From: Winogradskyella luteola
GTDB lineage: Bacteria > Bacteroidota > Bacteroidia > Flavobacteriales > Flavobacteriaceae
DNA: 64,000 bases
NCBI RefSeq assembly: GCF_019203985.1
Contig: NZ_JAGSPD010000010.1
Span: 61,219 to 125,218, forward strand
Direction of reading: 5' to 3'
Shown here: one piece after another, positions 48,537 to 57,831 of the stretch
Position numbering within the stretch: position 1 is the first letter of the stretch
Layout of the letters: each line of letters starts with the position of its first letter
Made by a program: the position numbers and the translations under genes
Notes under the pieces: generated by a model
The model's input: only the letters and a program-made list of their open reading frames with translations
Told to the model about the DNA's origin: nothing
Database searches by the model: none

Positions 48537-49013
48537 TTAAAATCTAAAGTGTGAGAATGCTTTGTTTGCTTCTGCCATTTTGTGAGTATCTACTCTTTTC
48601 TTAACGGCTGCACCTTCTTCTTTAGCCGCAGCTAATACTTCTGCTGCTAAACGTTGTGCCATAGATTTTTCGTTTCTTTTACGTGCGTAGCTAATTAACC
48701 ACTTCATCGCCGTAGAAACTTTACGGTCTGGACGAATCTGCATTGGAATTTGGAACGTTGCCCCACCTACACGACGACTACGTACTTCTACGTGAGGCAT
48801 CACATTAGACAAAGCTTCTTTCCAGATTTCTAAAGCTGTTTTTTCGTCATCGTTCTTCTTCTCTTCAACAATATCAATTGCATCGTAGAATACTTTAAAA
48901 GCTACAGACTTTTTACCATCCCACATCATCATGTTAACAAAACGCGTCACTAACTGATCGTTAAATCTTGGATCTGGTAAAAGTGGTCTCTTTTTTGCTG
49001 CTCTTTTTCTCAT
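48537..49013 (-). CDS. rpsG: 30S ribosomal protein S7
   Basis: The protein has 158 residues: [60 protein letters not shown], and the C-terminal [14 protein letters not shown]. It starts assembly of the 30S head and contacts the E site. It is between rpsL and fusA. Confidence 0.98.
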   Translation of the reverse strand: MRKRAAKKRPLLPDPRFNDQLVTRFVNMMMWDGKKSVAFKVFYDAIDIVEEKKNDDEKTALEIWKEALSNVMPHVEVRSRRVGGATFQIPMQIRPDRKVSTAMKWLISYARKRNEKSMAQRLAAEVLAAAKEEGAAVKKRVDTHKMAEANKAFSHFRF

Positions 49014-49035
49014 GTCTTCTTCTTAAAGTTTTAAA

Positions 49036-49410
49036 TTACTTTTTAGGGCGTTTTGCACCATACTTAGATCTACGTTGGGTCCTTCCAGCAACACCTGCTG
49101 TATCCAAGGCACCACGAACGATGTGATATCTAACACCTGGCAAATCTTTTACCCTTCCACCTCTAACCAATACTATCGAGTGCTCTTGTAGATTATGACC
49201 TTCTCCACCGATGTATGCATTTACTTCGTTTCCGTTTGTTAAACGAACCCTTGCCACCTTACGCATTGCTGAGTTAGGTTTTTTAGGTGTCGTTGTGTAA
49301 ACACGAGTACATACACCACGTCTTTGAGGACACGAATCTAAAGCAGCCGATTTACTCTTCTTGGTTATTTTGGCTCTTCCTTTTCGTACTAATTGTGAAA
49401 TTGTTGGCAT
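49036..49410 (-). CDS. rpsL: 30S ribosomal protein S12
   Basis: The protein has 124 residues: [80 protein letters not shown]. Both lysines whose change gives streptomycin resistance (in PKKPNSA and GRVKDLPG) are the wild-type residue. It is the first gene of the supercluster. Confidence 0.98.
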   Translation of the reverse strand: MPTISQLVRKGRAKITKKSKSAALDSCPQRRGVCTRVYTTTPKKPNSAMRKVARVRLTNGNEVNAYIGGEGHNLQEHSIVLVRGGRVKDLPGVRYHIVRGALDTAGVAGRTQRRSKYGAKRPKK

Positions 49411-49436
49411 ATATTTCTATATAAAATTTTATTTAA

Positions 49437-49452
49437 CCCTCACTTTTGAGGG
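49437..49452 (-). other. Leader hairpin at the 5' end of the rpsL transcript
   Basis: On the minus strand CCCTCA pairs with TGAGGG across AAAG. It begins only about 4 bp past the -7 box, so it would fold at the very 5' end of the transcript. It may protect the message or act in its control. Confidence 0.6.
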
Positions 49453-49455
49453 CTG

Positions 49456-49485
49456 CAAAGGTAGAAATATATATTTATTATTCAA
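49456..49485 (-). promoter_or_regulatory. Promoter of the ribosomal supercluster (before rpsL)
   Basis: On the minus strand TTG (49485-49483), a 19-bp spacer and TACCTTTG (49463-49456) are a full match to the Bacteroidota promoter. The rpsL ATG is 45 bp past the -7 box. Confidence 0.8.
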
Positions 49486-49624
49486 ATAGTTGAGAATTTA
49501 TTTTTCAAAGAAATATTACTATTCATTTTTTACATATATATAATGGTCTATTTTTACGTTATTCTTCTAAAGAATTTAGATCGTTGCACTGATTAGGTGT
49601 TAGAATATAGACTCACATAGGTAA

Positions 49625-51313
49625 ATGCTTAAAATTTATAATTTTATTCTTATAGCTGCTCTGTTGGTTTTTGTAAATCGGCTCACTGCTCAAAACTTAA
49701 ATCTAAAGGTTGTAGGTGACACCGAAACTAAAACTTCAGTTATCGATTCTGTTGGATACAAAACTTCTTATAAAAACTACAACAGTTTAGGAGAGGAATT
49801 AAACTCTTTAAAAAATAAACTAGCACGCCTAGGTTATATCGATACGACTATCGACAGTATCACAAAACAAAATGACACTATATTTAATGCTTATTTATTT
49901 TTAGGCAAAAAGATTCGTAGAATTAGAATTCAATACGATTCTACTTTTAATGCTGAGTTGTTGAATTTTGTAAACCACAAAAAGGGCGATAATTTCTTTG
50001 AGCTAGATATTATTGAACTTGAAAGTTCCCTAAATGAGTTAAACTCAAAAATTGCAGAACAAGGTGATCCGTTTTCAAGCTTACAGCTTACAAATATCTC
50101 TAAGTTGAATTCTGATTTGATTTCCGCTGATTTAAAAATCACAAACAATCAAAAACGACGCATAGATAAAATCATTGTAAAGGGTTACGAAAAGTTTCCA
50201 AAGTCCTATGTAAAACGCTTCTTAAAACTAAGAACTGGTAAGTCATTCAACTTAAATGCTATTAGAGATAAAGTTGAACTTTTGCAAGATCTACGGTTTG
50301 CCAGAAAGATTAAAGATCCCGAAGTGCTTTTTACTAAAGATTCTACCACACTATATCTATATATAGAAAAGACCAGAACCAATAATTTTGATGGATTTCT
50401 CGGTTTTGGAACTAACGAAAACACCAACAGAATCGAATTTGATGGTTATTTGGATTTAAGACTCATTAATAATTTAAACTTTGGGGAGACTTTGAACTTA
50501 TTTTATAAAAGTGACGAAATTGACCAACAGACTTTTAGAGTGGATGCCGACTTGCCTTACTTGTTTGGTTCGCCAGTAGGATTGCAGGTTGGACTCAGAA
50601 TCTTTAGAAAAGACTCCACTTTTTTGAACGCAAATCAGTATGCGAAGATCAACTATCAAATCAGTGCAAAGCACAGAATTGGTGTTGGGATTACTTCTAC
50701 CAATTCCACTAACCTCTTAGAAAATGATACCGCTTTATTAAATGACTATACATCCAATTTCTATACATTAAATTACAACCATACCAAAGCCCAGTTTTAC
50801 GACCCATTATTTCCTATTAACTTTTGGTTTGATTTCTCTTCTGGTTTTGGAAACAGAAATAATGACTTTGGAAAACAAACGCAAAGCATTTTTAATTTAG
50901 ACACCTATAAAATTTTCAATCTTAATAACAAGAATAGTGTTTACACAAGATTTAACGGTGCTATTTTAACTTCTGATGATTACCTAGATAACGAATTATT
51001 TCGCTTTGGCGGCATCAACTCCATAAGAGGTTTTGAAGAGAATAGTTTAGTTGCCAATCTCTATGGCGTTATTAATACAGAATACAGATACCGATTGAGC
51101 AGTAGCATTTATGTACACTCTGTATTGGATGCCGCATATTTTGAAAATCAAATCACTGATACCAGAGAAAAGCTCTTTGGCTTTGGCTTTGGTTTGGGTT
51201 TACTTACCAATGCTGGTTTATTTCGATTAAACTATTCTAGTGGAAAATCTGAAAACAGACAGTTTAGATTATCGGATTCTAAAGTTCATGTAAGTTTAAC
51301 TGCCACTTTTTAA
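49625..51313 (+). CDS. BamA/TamA-family outer-membrane protein with POTRA domain
   Basis: The protein has 562 residues with a signal peptide (FILIAALLVFVNRLTAQ). It has POTRA-like segments (about 95-245: KKIRRIRIQYDSTFNAELLN, RRIDKIIVKGYEKFPKSYVK, LKLRTGKSFNLNAIRDKVEL). A 16-strand-type barrel follows, with the conserved motif FRFGGINSIRGFEENS-type loop and a terminal Phe (HVSLTATF). The family inserts or secretes proteins at the outer membrane. It is shorter than BamA itself and has fewer POTRA domains, so it is a paralogue. It starts divergently from rpsL and is followed by rlmB. Confidence 0.87.
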   Translation: MLKIYNFILIAALLVFVNRLTAQNLNLKVVGDTETKTSVIDSVGYKTSYKNYNSLGEELNSLKNKLARLGYIDTTIDSITKQNDTIFNAYLFLGKKIRRIRIQYDSTFNAELLNFVNHKKGDNFFELDIIELESSLNELNSKIAEQGDPFSSLQLTNISKLNSDLISADLKITNNQKRRIDKIIVKGYEKFPKSYVKRFLKLRTGKSFNLNAIRDKVELLQDLRFARKIKDPEVLFTKDSTTLYLYIEKTRTNNFDGFLGFGTNENTNRIEFDGYLDLRLINNLNFGETLNLFYKSDEIDQQTFRVDADLPYLFGSPVGLQVGLRIFRKDSTFLNANQYAKINYQISAKHRIGVGITSTNSTNLLENDTALLNDYTSNFYTLNYNHTKAQFYDPLFPINFWFDFSSGFGNRNNDFGKQTQSIFNLDTYKIFNLNNKNSVYTRFNGAILTSDDYLDNELFRFGGINSIRGFEENSLVANLYGVINTEYRYRLSSSIYVHSVLDAAYFENQITDTREKLFGFGFGLGLLTNAGLFRLNYSSGKSENRQFRLSDSKVHVSLTATF

Positions 51314-51336
51314 ATTGGTTTCAATACCTTTACGGC

Positions 51337-52077
51337 ATGAAAAATGAAACCACAATTTTTGGAATTAGAGCCATAATGGAAGCTGTAAATTCTGGTGAGA
51401 CCATTGACAAAGTTTTTTTACAAAAAGGAGTACGAAGTGAGTTGTTTCAAGAGTTAGAACATTTATTAAGACAAGAAGGTATCAATTCGTCTTACGTACC
51501 CATTGAAAAGTTGAACCGTTTAACACGTGGTAATCACCAAGGTGCTGTTGCGCAAATTTCGCCAATTGAGTTTCATAATATAGATGATTTAGTGATGCAG
51601 GTCATTGAATCTGGAAAAACACCCCTATTTTTATTGCTAGACCAACTCAGCGATGTTAGAAACTTTGGTGCTATTGTGCGCACTGCTGAATGTACTGGTG
51701 TTAATGGCATTATTATTCAAAAAAAAGGTGGCGCACCTATAAATGGTGATACCATAAAAACCAGTGCAGGAGCAATTTTTAAAATACCCATCTGCAAAGT
51801 TGATCATATAAAGGATGCCGTATTCCATATGCAATCTTCTGGTATAAAAGTCATTGCTGCAACCGAAAAGGCTGATGATTATTTATACGATGTATCTTTC
51901 AAAGAGCCATGTGCCATAATTATGGGATCAGAAGGCAAAGGCATAAACCCTTCAGTTTTAAAAGCTGTAGATACAAAAGCCAAACTTCCCATTTTAGGGG
52001 ATATAGAATCACTTAATGTCTCAGTAGCTTGTGGTGCTTTTCTATACGAAGTCGTAAAACAGCGCATTAAAGGCTAA
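51337..52077 (+). CDS. rlmB: 23S rRNA (guanosine-2'-O-)-methyltransferase, RlmB/TrmH family
   Basis: The protein has 246 residues. An N-terminal substrate-binding domain (TTIFGIRAIMEAVNSGETID, KVFLQKGVR) precedes the knotted SPOUT domain: LLDQLSDVRNFGAIVRTAEC, IKTSAGAIFKIPICKV, CAIIMGSEGKGINPSVLKAV, and ESLNVSVACGAFLYEVVKQR. It methylates the 2'-OH of a guanosine in 23S rRNA (G2251 in E. coli) by family inference. It begins 24 bp after the BamA-like gene. Confidence 0.92.
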   Translation: MKNETTIFGIRAIMEAVNSGETIDKVFLQKGVRSELFQELEHLLRQEGINSSYVPIEKLNRLTRGNHQGAVAQISPIEFHNIDDLVMQVIESGKTPLFLLLDQLSDVRNFGAIVRTAECTGVNGIIIQKKGGAPINGDTIKTSAGAIFKIPICKVDHIKDAVFHMQSSGIKVIAATEKADDYLYDVSFKEPCAIIMGSEGKGINPSVLKAVDTKAKLPILGDIESLNVSVACGAFLYEVVKQRIKG

Positions 52078-52160
52078 CGATTTAACTTATTATTCTACTA
52101 AAAAATATTTATAGGAATTTTCTTAAAACCTAGATAAACACTGGGCTAACAAATTATTTT

Positions 52161-52208
52161 GTAAGAAAAATATAATTTTGGATGTAAGAAAATTTAGTAT
52201 TATTTTGG
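52161..52208 (+). repeat. Tandem direct repeat in the susC upstream region
   Basis: GTAAGAAAAATATAATTTTGG (21 bp; 52161-52181) is followed two bases later by a related copy (52184-52208) that begins GTAAGAAAAT and ends TATTATTTTGG. The first copy carries TAATTTTG (52173-52180), a match to the -7 box. These may be regulator sites or a duplicated promoter. Confidence 0.5.
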
Positions 52209-52231
52209 TTAATTGTAAGTTTTAGTGTACG

Positions 52232-52255
52232 TTTATGTTAAAATTTTAACATAAA
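52232..52255 (+). promoter_or_regulatory. 24-bp perfect palindrome touching the susC start codon
   Basis: Each arm is TTTATGTTAAAA or its complement, with no loop bases. Its last base is the A of the ATG at 52255. It could be an operator, or in the message a hairpin that hides the start codon. Confidence 0.65.
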
Positions 52256-55200
52256 TGAAAACAAAAATCAAGTTAATTCTTACATTATTTTTAATGTATG
52301 CAATGCAAAGCACATTTGCACAAGAAAGAACGATTACGGGAACCGTAACCGATTAAAGTGGTATACCGCTACCAACAGCAACTATTCTTATTAAGGGTAC
52401 GAGTACCGGTACTACGACAGATTTTGATGGTAAGTATTCGATTACAGCAAACAAAGGAGACATACTTCTTTTTAGTTTTGTAGGGTATTCCACAAAGGAA
52501 ATGACGATTAATGACTCTAACACAATTAATGTATCACTTGAAGAAGACAACTCACTCGAAGAGGTTGTTATAGTCGCACAAGGTATTGTAGCGAAACCTA
52601 GGGCTCTAAGTTATGCTGTAGAATCAGTTGGTTCTAACGAAGTTACCAATTCTAGAGAAGCAAATATTGCCACAGCCTTAAGCTCTAAAGCTGCAGGTGT
52701 ACAGGTAACAGCATCATCTGGTTCGGTAGGAGCTTCGGCTAATATTAGAATTAGGGGCAATACATCGATTACAAGATCTAACGCTCCCCTGTTTGTTGTA
52801 GATGGTGTACCAATTGACAACTCATCCTTTTCTGAAGATCCAACTACAACATTTAACAATTCTAGTTTAGGTGGCTCAGATTTCTCCAATAGAGCAATTG
52901 ATTTAAACTCAGCGGACATAGAGGACATTTCTATATTAAAAGGTATTGCCGCACAAACCCTATATGGATTGCGTGCAGCTAACGGTGTTGTTATAATCAC
53001 AACAAAGAAAGGAAAATCTGGGAAGACAAGGGTTAATATTTCCAATTCTGTAAGTTTCTCTGAGTACAACAAAGTACCTGGTTTACAAAGACAGTATGCT
53101 CAAGGTGGTGTTGTAGAAGGAAGTCAGATATGGAGAGGTCCTGAAACAGGCGAAGGTGACTCATGGGGGCCAAGGGTTTCAACACTAGAGTATGATGGGA
53201 ACTCCACTTATCCTTTTAACCCCAACGGACGCTTAGTTCCCGTAGGTACAGGTAATGGTGTTGCTGCTCAAACTTATGACCATTACGATTTTTTTAAAAC
53301 TGGTGAAACCTATGATACCAATATCTCTGCCAGCGGTGGCAATGACATAATTAGATATAGAGCATCAATGGGCCGCATGTTACAAAAGGGAATATCACCC
53401 AATGAGGAATTCTTAAGAAAAACATTTCGTTTGGATCTAGATGCCAAGTTATCTGATAAAATTTCGTTAAATGCCTCAGCTCAATACACCAATTCTGGCG
53501 GTAATAGAGTACAAAGAGGTTCTAATATATCTGGTATTATGTTAGGTTTAACCAGAACTGCGCCAACCTTTGACAATGGTAATGGCCTGACCGGTCAAGC
53601 GGCTGCAGATAATGCTTCATCCTATTTTTACGATGTGGCAGGACAGGAGTTACCAAACCAAAGAACATACAGAGATGGTGTTTACAACAATCCTTATTTT
53701 ACAGCAGCACGAAATAAAAATGAAGATGACGTTAATAGATTAATTGGTAAAATGGGCTTAAACTATCAAATTAATGATTGGTTAAGCATTAAAACATCGG
53801 CATCGATTGACAGATATACTGATATAAGAACTATTGGCTTTGATAGAAGAGATGCAAGCTTTTTTCAAGGGAGAGTCATTTTAGACAATATCAATAATCA
53901 AGATGTCAATTGGAATGCTGTATTATCAGGTACTAGGAATTTAAGTGAAAACTTAGATCTCAGTTTTAATGTTGGTTATGATGGTTTTTACACTAAATCA
54001 ACACGAAGAACTACGTTTGGTGATCGTATGGAAATACCAAGTTTTTTTAACGTTGTAAATACAGCAACCACACAAAATTTTGAAGGTACAAGAACCAATA
54101 GAAAACTAATTGGTGCTTTTGTATCCACAACCTTAAACTATAAAGACGTACTTTATTTAACTCCAGCCTTTAGAAATGATTGGTCCTCTACATTGCCTGT
54201 TGGCGACAATACGTTTCAATCTTACTCCATTGGTACAAGTTTTGTTTTTAACGAGCTTCTTTTCAAAGAGTCCAATGCCGTTAATTATGCAAAGTTAAGG
54301 TTGTCCTATGGTAAAACAGGTAATGATGCCCCACAATATGCCACATCAACCAACTTTATAGGATATACAGCCTCTGGGGATGGATTTATTCAAAGTGCAT
54401 TGTTTCCTGCTTACGACCAAGTTTCTTTTGAAAGAAACTCTAGAGCTGGCAATCCAGATTTAAAGCCTGAAGAAACTACTGAATTTGAAGCTGGTCTTGA
54501 ATTTAAGTTTTTCGAAAATCGTTTACTTTTTGATGTTACTTATTACAATAGAGAGACTAAAGACCAAATCATTCCTATTGACACTGCACCTTCATCAGGT
54601 TTTATTGACCGATTTGACAATGTTGGTCTTATCTCTAACAAAGGGTTTGAAATCTCTTTAGGCGGTACACCTATACAAACTGAGGATTTTTCTTGGGACA
54701 TCAGTGTTAACTGGACAACTTACGAAAATGTGGTTGAAGAACTGCAATCTCCAGACCAAGTGATAACACTCAATGGGTTTTCGAGCACTTCTTCCGTTGC
54801 CAAGGAAGGAGAATCTTTTGGAGCCATATTTGGATCGAGATTTTTGAGAAATGAGGCTGGACAGATTTTAATAGACGACAGTGGTTATCCACTCGCAGAT
54901 GCAACCGATGGTATCGTAGGTGACCCTATCCCAGATTGGTTAGCTGGTATCAGTAATACCTTTGCCTACAAAAACTTTAGTCTATCAGTTTTGTTCGATA
55001 TTAGACAAGGTGGCGACGTTTGGTGTGGTACCTGTGGAATATTAGATTATTTTGGGACATCAGACAGAACATTGATTAGAGAACAATCTACCGTTTTTCA
55101 AGGAATTGTGCAATCCACTGGACAAGTCAACACTCAATCTGTTCCATATTTTGACAATACAGCTAGCGAGAACAACAATTATTGGAGGCGTTATGGTTTT

Positions 55201-55473
55201 GGAGGTTTGTCGGAAGCTAACGTATACGACGCGTCATGGGTGAGATTAAGAGAGGTAACATTATCTTACAGGTTCCCAGATAGCCTATTGGACGATATTT
55301 TTCTTGAAAATGTCACCTTATCAGTTTTTGGAAGAAATCTTTGGCTAAGTACAGATTACCCTGGTGTGGATCCAGAAACCAATCTTACAGGCGACACCAA
55401 TGGTATCGGTCTTGATTACTTTAATCAACCCAACACAAAATCTTACGGTTTAGAAGTAAAACTTAATTTTTAA
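52255..55473 (+). pseudogene. SusC/RagA-family TonB-linked outer-membrane protein with an in-frame TAA at codon 34
   Basis: From the ATG at 52255 the frame encodes a signal peptide (KLILTLFLMYAMQSTFAQ) and the start of the carboxypeptidase-like domain (ERTITGTVTD). It is then cut by TAA at 52354-52356. The same frame goes on without loss: SGIPLPTATILIKGTSTGTT, DFDGKYSITANKGDILLFSF, plug domain (VVIVAQGIVAKPRALSYAVE, SGSVGASANIRIRGNTSITR, APLFVVDGVPIDNSSF), barrel, and a proper end NTKSYGLEVKLNF. Homologues have a sense codon here (often D-E/Q/S-x-G-x-P-L-P), so a single change such as CAA or GAA to TAA would explain it. All other parts look complete: 1072 codons. The next open ATG, 52501, lacks a signal peptide. 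SusC proteins import oligomers bound by SusD. It is either a very recent pseudogene, a phase- or edit-dependent gene, or a sequencing error. Confidence 0.88.
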
Positions 55474-55479
55474 ATTATT

Positions 55480-56850
55480 ATGAAAAACATAAAATATATT
55501 ATACTATTTATCCTAACATTATCAATTATCTCGTGTGAGATAACAGATGTTAACGTTGACCCAGACAATCCTGCTGAGGAACTTGTAAACGCAGGAGCGG
55601 TATATCCTGGAATGATTACCCAGACCCATAGAAATTTAGTGGCTTTAAATGGCAGAATCGCAGGCATTGTAATACAACACTTTGATGGTTTGGACGCACA
55701 GCAGGCCCAATATGCGCAATATAATATTGGAGAAAGCGATATTGATGATGCTTGGGATTTTGGTCTTTATGGTGGCGGTGCCATGACAGACTGTGATTTT
55801 ATTATAAAAAAATTCCCTGGTGAAGTAAGCGCATTGGCCAAACTATATATGGCAGCTAATCTTGGCATGGCCACAAGCACATGGGGAGATGTACCCTATT
55901 CTGATGCTTTTGGGGGATCGGAAAATCTAACCCCTCTATATGATAGCCAAGAAGAAGTTTATAATGCCATACAAAACTTGCTTACCGAGTCTATCAATGA
56001 GGGAGTGAGTAGCGGTATAGGTTCTTTCTTTGGTACTGGTGGTGGTAGTGCGAATTGGATAGGCATTGCCCATGCGCTAAAAGCACGCTATTATTTACAT
56101 CTAACATCAGTAGAGGGTTCCGCAATAGCTGCTGCTAAAGCTCTGGCAGAAGTACAACAAGCGTTTACAAGTGCATCAGCACAACCAGACTTTGTCTACT
56201 CACTACCTGCTCAAAACTCAAATCCATTGTATTTGTTTGAAAACGATAGACCAGCTACTCTAGGCTTTGGGACTACACTTAATAATATGATGATTAATGA
56301 TCCTAGATTACCTTTATACACTACAAATGGACAAAAATTTGCTAAAACTCCAGGTCTATTTTGGGGTCAAGCAGATTCACCAACACCACTTATCTCTTAT
56401 TGGGAAGTTAAGTTTATTGAAGCTGAGGCTATCGTAAGAACTGGCGGGTCAGACACAGGTGCATTGGTCGCACTTCAAGAGGCTGTGAGAGCAAACATGA
56501 CCTATGTTGGTGTTTCTAATGTCCTATCTGAAATTGATAATTATGCTAACGCTTTGACATTGAGTGGTAGTGAGCAACAAAAAATCGAAACCATTATAAC
56601 TGAAAAATACAAGGCGCTTTATGGCAACGCCCCTATAGAGTCTTGGGTAGATTATAGAAGAACTGGATACCCGCAACTGACCCCAAGTCCAGATGCTGTA
56701 CCCAGTGTAAACCCATCTCTTGTCATCCCTAGACGGTTTTTATACCCAATTACGGAGCGATTAAATAATGAAGCTAATAATGCTGCTGCGATTTCTGCTC
56801 AAGGCGGACATTTATTAGATGATGATTTATGGGCATTTCCATCAAATTAA
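55480..56850 (+). CDS. SusD/RagB-family nutrient-binding lipoprotein (SusD-like_2 type)
   Basis: The protein has 456 residues and starts 6 bp after the susC stop. It has a lipoprotein signal (IIILFILTLSIISC-type, Cys at about 19) and the SusD_2 pattern: VNVDPDNPAEELVNAGAVYP, MYMAANLGMATSTWGDVPYS-type, YSDAFGGSENLTPLYDSQEE, VYNAIQNLLTESI, and a C-terminal EIDNYANALTLSGSEQQKIE, TIITEKYKALYGNAPIESWV, DYRRTGYPQL. It binds the oligomer taken up by SusC. It is intact, although its partner gene carries a stop. No sugar enzyme follows, so the ligand (glycan or peptide) is unknown. Confidence 0.93.
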   Translation: MKNIKYIILFILTLSIISCEITDVNVDPDNPAEELVNAGAVYPGMITQTHRNLVALNGRIAGIVIQHFDGLDAQQAQYAQYNIGESDIDDAWDFGLYGGGAMTDCDFIIKKFPGEVSALAKLYMAANLGMATSTWGDVPYSDAFGGSENLTPLYDSQEEVYNAIQNLLTESINEGVSSGIGSFFGTGGGSANWIGIAHALKARYYLHLTSVEGSAIAAAKALAEVQQAFTSASAQPDFVYSLPAQNSNPLYLFENDRPATLGFGTTLNNMMINDPRLPLYTTNGQKFAKTPGLFWGQADSPTPLISYWEVKFIEAEAIVRTGGSDTGALVALQEAVRANMTYVGVSNVLSEIDNYANALTLSGSEQQKIETIITEKYKALYGNAPIESWVDYRRTGYPQLTPSPDAVPSVNPSLVIPRRFLYPITERLNNEANNAAAISAQGGHLLDDDLWAFPSN

Positions 56851-56886
56851 TAGAAAAATAGAAGAAGCAGAATTGCAGAGTTAGTT

Positions 56887-56922
56887 AAAGAGCTTATTTT
56901 CAACTGGGAAAATAGGCTCTTT
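56887..56922. terminator. Terminator after susD (may serve both directions)
   Basis: AAAGAGCTTATTTTC (56887-56901) pairs with GAAAATAGGCTCTTT (56908-56922) except for one base, with a 6-nt loop and a T-run to 56924. It lies 36 bp past the susD stop and before the stop of the convergent rhomboid gene. Confidence 0.8.
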
Positions 56923-56944
56923 TTATATAGAGAACATTTAGTTC

Positions 56945-57691
56945 TCAATCTTCCTCTTTCTTAAATATGTATTTAATCTTTGGTGTTGGATTTATATTAA
57001 GTTCAGATTCTGTTTCAGAATTATCTTCTGGCACTGTCTCAATGAAGTTTCCATCTTCATCAAAATGGCGCATAAATGGGTCGTCGTCTTCATTATAATC
57101 TGGTTGTTCCCATTTATAGCGTTCTGGTTTTGCCACTTGTTTTCTAAAGATTAAAGCAAAGACCAAGCCTGTTATCAATCCTCCTAAATGGCCTTCCCAG
57201 GACATACCGTCTTTTATAGGGAAAACATACCAAATCATACTTCCGTATAAAAATATAACCATTAACGACAATGCAATAAGCCTATAATGTTTTGCGAAAA
57301 CACCTTTAAAAAATATAAAGCTTACCAATACATAAATTAAACCGCTTGCTCCAATATGATTTCCGTTACTCGCTATTAACCAAGTTAAAAATCCCGATAA
57401 GAGAACCCCATATAAAATAACTTTCCAAGCAACTTTTCTATAAAAATAAAACAACGCCAAACTGAGCACAAAGAGCGGAAAGGAATTATTGTAAATATGA
57501 TTAATATCCCCATGTAAAAACGGGCTTGTAAAAATCCCTAAAAGACCTTCAAGTTTTTGAGGCCTTATACCAAAAGATTTAATACCATGATCCACTCTTA
57601 CTTGATACCAAAATACCAGCCAAATGGAAAAGACCATGAGCAATGGATATAAAATGGTATTGGTAGAATATTTAAATTGCTGCGAGGACAT
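56945..57691 (-). CDS. Rhomboid-family intramembrane serine protease
   Basis: The frame is open to an ATG at 57736, but the ATG at 57691 (MSSQQFKYSTNTILYPLL) suits the family; it gives 248 residues. There are six or so membrane helices. The catalytic pair is Ser 116 in NHIGASGLIY and His 168 in WEGHLGGLITGLVFAL. HGDINHIYNNSFPLFVL is the conserved loop-helix. The last 60 residues are acidic and cytoplasmic. It cuts other membrane proteins; the target is unknown. Confidence 0.93.
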   Translation of the reverse strand: MSSQQFKYSTNTILYPLLMVFSIWLVFWYQVRVDHGIKSFGIRPQKLEGLLGIFTSPFLHGDINHIYNNSFPLFVLSLALFYFYRKVAWKVILYGVLLSGFLTWLIASNGNHIGASGLIYVLVSFIFFKGVFAKHYRLIALSLMVIFLYGSMIWYVFPIKDGMSWEGHLGGLITGLVFALIFRKQVAKPERYKWEQPDYNEDDDPFMRHFDEDGNFIETVPEDNSETESELNINPTPKIKYIFKKEED

Positions 57692-57831
57692 ATTATTATT
57701 TGGTTGTTGTACTTCAAATTTACAGCCAAAACCCATTTGTATGAAATATTGTCAGAAATCTATTTCCCATAAAGGATGAATTTCACTAATTATCGCAAAT
57801 CTATAACGAATGATTTTCGTAATTTTCGGCT

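Noticed and set aside
52255..52500. Frameshift as the cause of the susC break
   Set aside because: The reading frame is the same before and after the TAA, so a single-base substitution is enough.
57715..57722. TAAATTTG box on the minus strand as the rhomboid promoter
   Set aside because: It lies inside the extended reading frame and has no TTG at a normal distance; too weak to list, though it agrees with the shorter start chosen.
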